In this document: piece after piece, positions 4,983-9,162 of the stretch
Position numbering within the stretch: the first letter of the stretch is position 1
Layout: each line of letters starts with the position of its first letter
Origin: Candidatus Desantisiibacteriota bacterium
Lineage (GTDB): Bacteria > JACRDZ01
Direction: 5' to 3'
Assembly (NCBI GenBank): GCA_016209155.1
Contig: JACQWU010000102.1
Span: 1-9,162, forward strand
DNA: 9,162 nt
The notes under the pieces: generated by a model
The model's database searches: none
Seen by the model: the letters and a program-made list of their open reading frames with translations, nothing else
Told to the model about the DNA's origin: nothing
Position numbers and translations under genes: made by a program

Positions 4983-6323
4983 ATGGAATCACAAGAAAAA
5001 TTATCAAATGCAAATGGAATTGATTTTAATGAAAAAAAAATCATACTACTGGTTTTTGTTTTTGCTGTTTTAATCAGATTTTTTTATATTTATTTTTTTT
5101 ATGGATTTGATACTTTACCGGGTATGGACGAAATTTATTATCAGAAGCTTGCAGGCAATATCAGCGACGGATTGGGTTTTGCAATTAAGAAGGATGCATT
5201 CTCTACAAAAAAACCTCCTGTTTACCCGTATTTCATGACAGGAATCTATTTTATTTTCGGACGGGATAATTTCTTTGCACTGCGAATTATTCAGATTTTA
5301 CTTGGCGGAATATGTACGATTTTAATATATATTATTGCGGGGAAATTAGGGGGAAGACGTGTTGCACTTATATCCTCTATTCTGGTATCCATTGATCCGC
5401 TCCTGATCTATATCTCAGCATGGATACTGGCGCATATTATGGTCTATTTGTTTACTCTGCTCGCGGTTTTTTATTGTTTAAACACAATTGAAAAGCCTTC
5501 ATGCTATAATATAATTTTAGCAGGAATGTTCTGGGGGCTTACCGGGCTTTCAATGGGGTATAATACATTTCTTTTTTATCCGTATATTTTTATCTGGGGA
5601 TTAATTATTTTCCGGACTGATAAAAAGGAAGCATTAAAAATTTCTGTTATTTTATTTTTGAGTATGACTTTAACTGTTTCTATCTGGACAATTCGCAATT
5701 ATACTATTTATAAAAAGTTTATTCCGATTGTAACAAGCGGAGGACATCGGTTTAAAGGTTCAAATAATGCACGGGCAGACGGGATGTGGACCCCATCCAG
5801 CGGTTCCCCGCGATTTTTTTCAACGAGCAGAAATCGCGGATGGGGGGATTCTCCTGATTGGGAATCATGGGCATGTGACGCTGATTCTCTCTGGCTTGAT
5901 CTTCTTTTTAGCGAAAAAAAGGATTATAATGATTATGAAGTAAATCTGCTTAATTATAGAGCTGGATGGAAATGGATAAAAAATAATCCTGTTTCATGGC
6001 TAAAACTTTTGCCGAAAAAATTTTATCATCTGTGGGAACCATTAAATCCCCGTTCAACATTTCCTCGTCTGACACAAAAAAGGCGCCGGGCAGTAATTAT
6101 TTTTTACTGTTTTATTTTCCCGCTTTTTGTTATTGGAATATACTTATCAAAAGCTTTTTGGAGAAAATATTTAATTATATATTTAGCTATTATTCACACA
6201 ATTATAGGTTCTATGATTTATTACGGAGACGCTCAGCAAAGGGTGATAATAACTCCGTTTTTGAGTATTTTTGCCGCTTTTACTTTGAGCAGAATAATAA
6301 AATTCAGGAAAAATGATGAATAA
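4983..6323 (+). CDS. Membrane glycosyltransferase, GT-C fold, family 39-like (PMT_2)
   Basis: A 446-residue polytopic membrane protein resembling ArnT/PMT-type glycosyltransferases, which move a sugar from a polyprenyl-phosphate donor to a lipid or protein outside the cytoplasmic membrane. The first transmembrane helix (about 19-40) leads into an outer loop with the acidic pair D49-E50 in LPGMDEIYYQKLAGNI, the expected catalytic position. KKPPVYPYFM (76-85) matches the usual PPxYP segment. Further helices lie at about 98-119, 127-166, 176-210 and 216-236. A soluble stretch (about 240-370) starts with RNYTIYKKFIPIVTSGG, and the C-terminus returns to membrane with YYGDAQQRVIITPFLSIFAA (413-432). 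The start is preceded by only a weak ribosome-binding site (GGAT near 4970). Its end overlaps the hydG start by 11 bases. The acceptor and sugar cannot be told, and nothing ties it functionally to hydrogenase maturation. Confidence 0.82.
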   Translation: MESQEKLSNANGIDFNEKKIILLVFVFAVLIRFFYIYFFYGFDTLPGMDEIYYQKLAGNISDGLGFAIKKDAFSTKKPPVYPYFMTGIYFIFGRDNFFALRIIQILLGGICTILIYIIAGKLGGRRVALISSILVSIDPLLIYISAWILAHIMVYLFTLLAVFYCLNTIEKPSCYNIILAGMFWGLTGLSMGYNTFLFYPYIFIWGLIIFRTDKKEALKISVILFLSMTLTVSIWTIRNYTIYKKFIPIVTSGGHRFKGSNNARADGMWTPSSGSPRFFSTSRNRGWGDSPDWESWACDADSLWLDLLFSEKKDYNDYEVNLLNYRAGWKWIKNNPVSWLKLLPKKFYHLWEPLNPRSTFPRLTQKRRRAVIIFYCFIFPLFVIGIYLSKAFWRKYLIIYLAIIHTIIGSMIYYGDAQQRVIITPFLSIFAAFTLSRIIKFRKNDE

Positions 6324-7701
6324 TGAAATTATTAATAATAATAAAATTTTAGAAATTTTAAGTAAAACTTTTAATCCTGACAGAGCCAGATTAAAAGAAA
6401 TTTTACATAAAGCAAAAGCAAAAAAAGGATTAAGTTTGGAAGAAACTGCCTGCCTGATAAATATAAATGACAAAGAATTGGAAAACGAAATGTTTGAAAT
6501 TGCCGCGCGGATTAAGGACGAAATATATGGTGAAAGACTGGTTTTTTTTGCACCGCTTTATGTATCTGATCATTGTGTTAACGATTGTGAATATTGTAAT
6601 TTTCACATTAGAAATAAAACAATTTTAAGAGCAAAGTTGTCATCCGAAAAAATTCAGGAACAGGTGGAATTTTTAATTAATGCGGGGCATAAGCGGGTTC
6701 TTCTTGAATTTGGCGAAGATCCTTTAAATAATCCGATAGATTATATTATTGATACAATAAATAAAATTTATTCTGTACAAACAGAAAAAGGAAATATTCG
6801 AAGAATAAATGTAAATATTGCCGCAACAACAAAAGAAAATTATTTCAGGCTTAAGCAGGCTAAAATTGGGACATATCAGCTTTTTCAGGAAACATACCAT
6901 TTCCCTACTTACAAAAAATTACATATTGGTCCTAAAGCAGATTATTTAAGACAGTTATACGCGCACAATAATGCTTTTGAATCAGGATTGGATGATCTTG
7001 GGTTGGGCGTTCTTTTCGGACTTTATGACTGGCGGTTTGAAGTCCTTGCTATTATGTCACATGCAGAGTACATGAATAAAAAATACGGGATAGGTCCTCA
7101 TACGATTTCTGTCCCGAGATTCCAAACCGGACAAACAATTAAATATGAACCCGAATATAAAGTAAGCGATGAGAATTTTCTTAAGCTTATTGCGATTTTA
7201 CGTATTTCAGTTCCATATACAGGAATTATTATAAGTACAAGAGAAAATTCTGAAATTAGAAGTACTGCATTCAAAATCGGCGTTTCGCAAGCTTCAGCCG
7301 GATCTGTTGCTTCACCGGGCGGCTATGGAAAAAAAAGCAGTCAGCCACAGTTTGAAATTCATGATAAACGCTCTCTCAGGCAGATAATAGAAACCGTTCT
7401 TGACGATAAATTGCTTCCGAGTTTTTGCACTGCATGTTACCGGCTGGGAAGGACAGGTGAAGCATTTATGGCTATTTCCAAACACGGTGATATACACAAT
7501 TTCTGCCGACCAAACGGAATTCTGACATTTGCGGAATATCTTGAAGATTTTGCTGATGATAAACTAGATGATAAACTATACAAAAAAGGATCGGAAGTAA
7601 TTACTTTTTATTTGAACAAAATTGAAAATGAAAGTATGCGTAATAAAACAAAAGAAAGATTAGCAAGAATTAAGCATGGCGAGAGAGATCTTTATTTTTA
7701 A
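6313..7701 (+). CDS. hydG: [FeFe]-hydrogenase H-cluster radical SAM maturase HydG
   Basis: A cytosolic radical-SAM tyrosine lyase that cleaves tyrosine to supply CO and cyanide and builds the Fe(CO)2(CN)-cysteine unit for the H-cluster. The 462-residue protein has full family length. The SAM-cluster motif is C88-VND-C92-EY-C95. The C-terminal auxiliary-cluster signature specific to HydG is complete: C372 and C375, then C398 after exactly 22 residues (CX2CX22C, context SFCTACYRLGRTGEAFM). Other strong landmarks are QETYHFPTYKKLH (192-204), GVLFGLYDWRFEVL (232-245) and GPHTISVPR (261-269). It starts MM with the first ATG at 6313, overlapping the glycosyltransferase gene by 11 bases, and AGGAAA lies just upstream, so it is coupled to that gene. 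hydE follows after 109 bases. All catalytic cysteines are present, so the enzyme should be active. No HydF or hydrogenase gene is in the window. Confidence 0.97.
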   Translation: MMNNEIINNNKILEILSKTFNPDRARLKEILHKAKAKKGLSLEETACLININDKELENEMFEIAARIKDEIYGERLVFFAPLYVSDHCVNDCEYCNFHIRNKTILRAKLSSEKIQEQVEFLINAGHKRVLLEFGEDPLNNPIDYIIDTINKIYSVQTEKGNIRRINVNIAATTKENYFRLKQAKIGTYQLFQETYHFPTYKKLHIGPKADYLRQLYAHNNAFESGLDDLGLGVLFGLYDWRFEVLAIMSHAEYMNKKYGIGPHTISVPRFQTGQTIKYEPEYKVSDENFLKLIAILRISVPYTGIIISTRENSEIRSTAFKIGVSQASAGSVASPGGYGKKSSQPQFEIHDKRSLRQIIETVLDDKLLPSFCTACYRLGRTGEAFMAISKHGDIHNFCRPNGILTFAEYLEDFADDKLDDKLYKKGSEVITFYLNKIENESMRNKTKERLARIKHGERDLYF

Positions 7702-7715
7702 TAAAATTAAATGGG

Positions 7716-7794
7716 AAATGGGAAATAAGGAAATAGGAAGTTAATTTGAAGATTTGTTTTTATTTCCAATTTCCCATTTCCTTATTTTCCATTT
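7716..7794. repeat. Long imperfect inverted repeat between hydG and hydE
   Basis: Bases 7716-7739 match the reverse complement of 7771-7794 at 22 of 24 positions, and one of the two differences is a G-T wobble. The stem can be extended inward to about 27 pairs around a loop of about 25 bases. The left arm is purine-rich, built from GGGAAAT/AAGGAAAT-like units. It fills most of the 109-base spacer and may be a dispersed palindromic element, or an RNA hairpin that protects or separates the two cistrons. No T-tract follows, so it is not a standard terminator. Confidence 0.75.
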
Positions 7795-7798
7795 ATCT

Positions 7799-7804
7799 TA
7801 GGAG
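7799..7804 (+). promoter_or_regulatory. Ribosome-binding site fixing the HypC-HydE start
   Basis: TAGGAG lies six bases before the ATG at 7811. This strong site and the MCxAIPGKI start it serves show that translation begins with the HypC-like domain. The next in-frame methionine is residue 134, inside the radical-SAM core. Confidence 0.75.
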
Positions 7805-7810
7805 TAAATA

Positions 7811-8989
7811 ATGTGTTATGCAATTCCGGGTAAAATAACTGATATAAAAGACAAAATTGTAACAGTAGATTATTTTGGTGAAATAAAAAAAGCCCGAAAT
7901 GAATTTTATGAGCTTAATCCGGGTGATTATATTTATGCTCAGGGCGGATTTGTTATTAATAAAATATCAAATGAAGAAGCGGAGGTTATATTAGAGACCT
8001 GGCGTGAGTTTTTTTTTAAGCTTAAAGAAGTCGATCTTAAACTAACATATGATACTAAAACACTGCATCAAAGGGCAAATGCGGTACGCAGGCAAAATAC
8101 TGACAATTCATGCTGTGTTCACGGAATAGTTGAGTTTTCCAATTATTGTATTAACGACTGTTTATATTGCGGACTAAGAAAAAGCAATAATACCTGTATA
8201 CGTTATAGAATGGATACAGAGGAAATAGTTGAAACATGTGAAAATGCCGTAAACAAATTGGGATTTAAAGCTCTTGTTTTACAATCAGGAGAAGATTTTT
8301 TTTATGATGATGAAAAACTCAGCAAAATAATAAATAGAATAAGAGAGAAATGCGCGGTATTACTTGTAATGAGTATTGGTGAACGTGATTTAAAAATTTA
8401 TCAAAAATTGTATCAATATGGTGCAAGAGGAGTGCTGCTTAGATTTGAAACAAATAATCATGAGCTATATAAAAAAATAAGACCGGGACATGTTTTGGAA
8501 GACCGGATTAACTTGATAAAGAGTTTAAGAGATATGGGATTTTTAATTATGACTGGTTTTCTTGTTGGTCTTCCGGAGCAATCCGAAGCAGATATATTGA
8601 GCGGTATTGATCTTACAGGGACGCTCGGGACAGATATGTTTTCTTTTGGGCCGTTTATTCCGCATCCGCAAACTCCGCTTGCCGGTAATCCAATTCCGGA
8701 TATAAATTTAGTTCTGGATACAATTGCAAGAGCAAGAATGCGTTTCCCTGCTTCCAAAATTCTTGCGACTACAGCTCTTGAAACCCTGGATAAAAAAAAT
8801 GGCGCACAAAAAGGACTTTTAGCAGGAGCAAATTCTTTGATGATAAATGTTACCCCAAAAAAATATCAGAGCTTATATGAGTTATATCCCGACCGTGCAG
8901 GGATAGAATCAGATATTGAGGAAAAAATAAATTTAACTTTAGAACTGCTCTATTCTTTAGGTAGAGCGCCGGCTGATATTGGAATTTAA
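7811..8989 (+). CDS. hydE: HypC-like domain fused to [FeFe]-hydrogenase maturase HydE
   Basis: A 392-residue fusion. Residues 1-68 are a HypC/HupF-type beta-barrel domain: MCYAIPGKI at the very N-terminus, VDYFGEIKKA, then NPGDYIYAQGGFVINKI and EEAEVILE. Cys2, the iron-binding residue in HypC, is kept; the conserved His of the GDxxxxHxGFA motif is Gln44. From about residue 77 the protein is HydE, the radical-SAM maturase that processes the HydG iron product on the way to the diiron subcluster. The SAM-cluster motif is C113-IND-C117-LY-C120 in EFSNYCINDCLYCGLR. LQSGED (157-162), MSIGER (187-192), LLRFETNN (209-216), GFLVGLPEQ (249-257) and GPFIPHPQTPL (280-290) are HydE landmarks. The optional second iron-sulfur site near residue 319 has no cysteines, as in many active HydE. 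HydE alone is about 350 residues, so the HypC part replaces its short N-terminal helices. The gene is preceded by hydG and followed by a hairpin. Confidence 0.95.
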   Translation: MCYAIPGKITDIKDKIVTVDYFGEIKKARNEFYELNPGDYIYAQGGFVINKISNEEAEVILETWREFFFKLKEVDLKLTYDTKTLHQRANAVRRQNTDNSCCVHGIVEFSNYCINDCLYCGLRKSNNTCIRYRMDTEEIVETCENAVNKLGFKALVLQSGEDFFYDDEKLSKIINRIREKCAVLLVMSIGERDLKIYQKLYQYGARGVLLRFETNNHELYKKIRPGHVLEDRINLIKSLRDMGFLIMTGFLVGLPEQSEADILSGIDLTGTLGTDMFSFGPFIPHPQTPLAGNPIPDINLVLDTIARARMRFPASKILATTALETLDKKNGAQKGLLAGANSLMINVTPKKYQSLYELYPDRAGIESDIEEKINLTLELLYSLGRAPADIGI

Positions 8990-8990
8990 A

Positions 8991-9019
8991 ACCTGAATCT
9001 TGCTATGCAAGATTCAGGT
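8991..9019. terminator. Hairpin directly after hydE
   Basis: A perfect 13-bp stem (8991-9003 with 9007-9019; ACCTGAATCTTGC in the left arm) and a three-base TAT loop begin one base after the hydE stop. It lies at the expected place for the end of the + strand gene row. The following sequence (AATATCTAATTTA) is AT-rich but lacks a clean T-tract, so it may act as a weak terminator or as an mRNA 3'-end stabiliser. Confidence 0.6.
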
Positions 9020-9021
9020 AA

Positions 9022-9147
9022 TATCTAATTTATCCGTGTAAAGGTGAATATTTTATACTTGATACTGATGCGTCAAAGTATTTAAAAATGGCAGTTTATC
9101 CTGTCCCTCCCAAAGACGGCAGGGGAGTTAACTATGGTATTGGCTAA
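9022..9147 (+). pseudogene. Fragment of an FAD-dependent oxidoreductase (LhgO-like), decayed
   Basis: A frame without a plausible start reads as an internal piece of the L-2-hydroxyglutarate oxidase-like (COG0579 type) flavoprotein family. YPCKGEYFILD corresponds to the family's xxxCKGEYFxL segment, and AVYPVPPKDGRGVNYGIG to its LIYPVPxxxxxGLGIH segment. A stop follows at 9145-9147, where the family would continue for over a hundred more residues. The N-terminal FAD-binding half is also missing, because the piece begins right at the hairpin after hydE. It is therefore a relic of about 40 residues. The family call rests on two short motifs from memory and is moderate. Confidence 0.45.
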
Positions 9148-9162
9148 TTACATTAATTTGTT

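Noticed and set aside
6183-6473. - strand frame across the glycosyltransferase-hydG overlap
   Set aside because: It is antisense to two well-supported genes and shows no family features.
7716-7794. CRISPR repeat or rho-independent terminator
   Set aside because: There is a single inverted pair with no spaced direct repeats, so it is not CRISPR. No T-tract follows the stem and a coupled maturase gene comes next, so a standard terminator is unlikely.
1-9162. tRNA, rRNA, transposase or integrase genes
   Set aside because: I looked for conserved rRNA stretches, tRNA-like cloverleaf ends and transposase/integrase motifs in the gene products and gaps and saw none.

Overview
The window holds a mosaic of bacterial genes that falls into two compositionally different halves meeting at about position 2335-2350. 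The left part (1-~2340) is balanced to moderately GC-rich (sampled 60-base blocks run from about 47% to over 60% GC). The right part (~2340-9162) is AT-rich (a block inside the ligA remnant is about 20% GC, others mostly 30-38%). At the seam a histidine kinase gene that has lost its 5' end abuts an NAD-dependent DNA ligase gene that has also lost its 5' end. The seam is therefore either a real recombination or insertion boundary, or a chimeric assembly join, and the sequence alone cannot say which.

Left part: dapB (lysine/diaminopimelate synthesis) on the + strand faces a two-component pair on the - strand, a truncated sensor kinase followed by a response regulator with an HD-GYP cyclic-di-GMP phosphodiesterase output. 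dapB and the regulator gene converge on a near-perfect 24-bp hairpin that contains both stop codons. The gene types suggest a Gram-negative environmental bacterium, perhaps Nitrospirota-like or delta-proteobacterial, but this is a weak inference.

Right part: the ligA 3' remnant meets a - strand gene for a lipoprotein that joins a fibronectin III domain, a PKD-like stub and half of a formylglycine-generating-enzyme-like (SUMF1) domain. A divergent intergenic region with candidate promoters then leads into a + strand row of five closely spaced genes: a PTS EIIA-type protein, an internally shortened DUF1275/YoaK membrane protein, a GT-C (family 39-like) glycosyltransferase, hydG, and a hydE with a HypC-like domain fused at its N-terminus. 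HydG and HydE are radical-SAM maturases that build the organometallic H-cluster of [FeFe]-hydrogenase, so the right-hand organism is an anaerobic or facultatively anaerobic hydrogen metaboliser. HydF and the hydrogenase itself are not in the window. A 13-bp hairpin follows hydE, and then comes a decayed fragment of an FAD-dependent oxidoreductase of the L-2-hydroxyglutarate oxidase type.

The most interesting item is the HypC-HydE fusion. HypC belongs to [NiFe]-hydrogenase maturation, where its N-terminal cysteine carries an Fe(CO)(CN)2 unit. HydE belongs to [FeFe]-hydrogenase maturation and acts on an Fe(CO)2(CN)-cysteine unit made by HydG. The fused domain keeps the N-terminal cysteine but has Gln where HypC has its conserved His. 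It may be a built-in carrier or docking domain for the HydG product. Several other right-half genes look shortened or decayed (ligA remnant, lipoprotein, DUF1275, oxidoreductase fragment).
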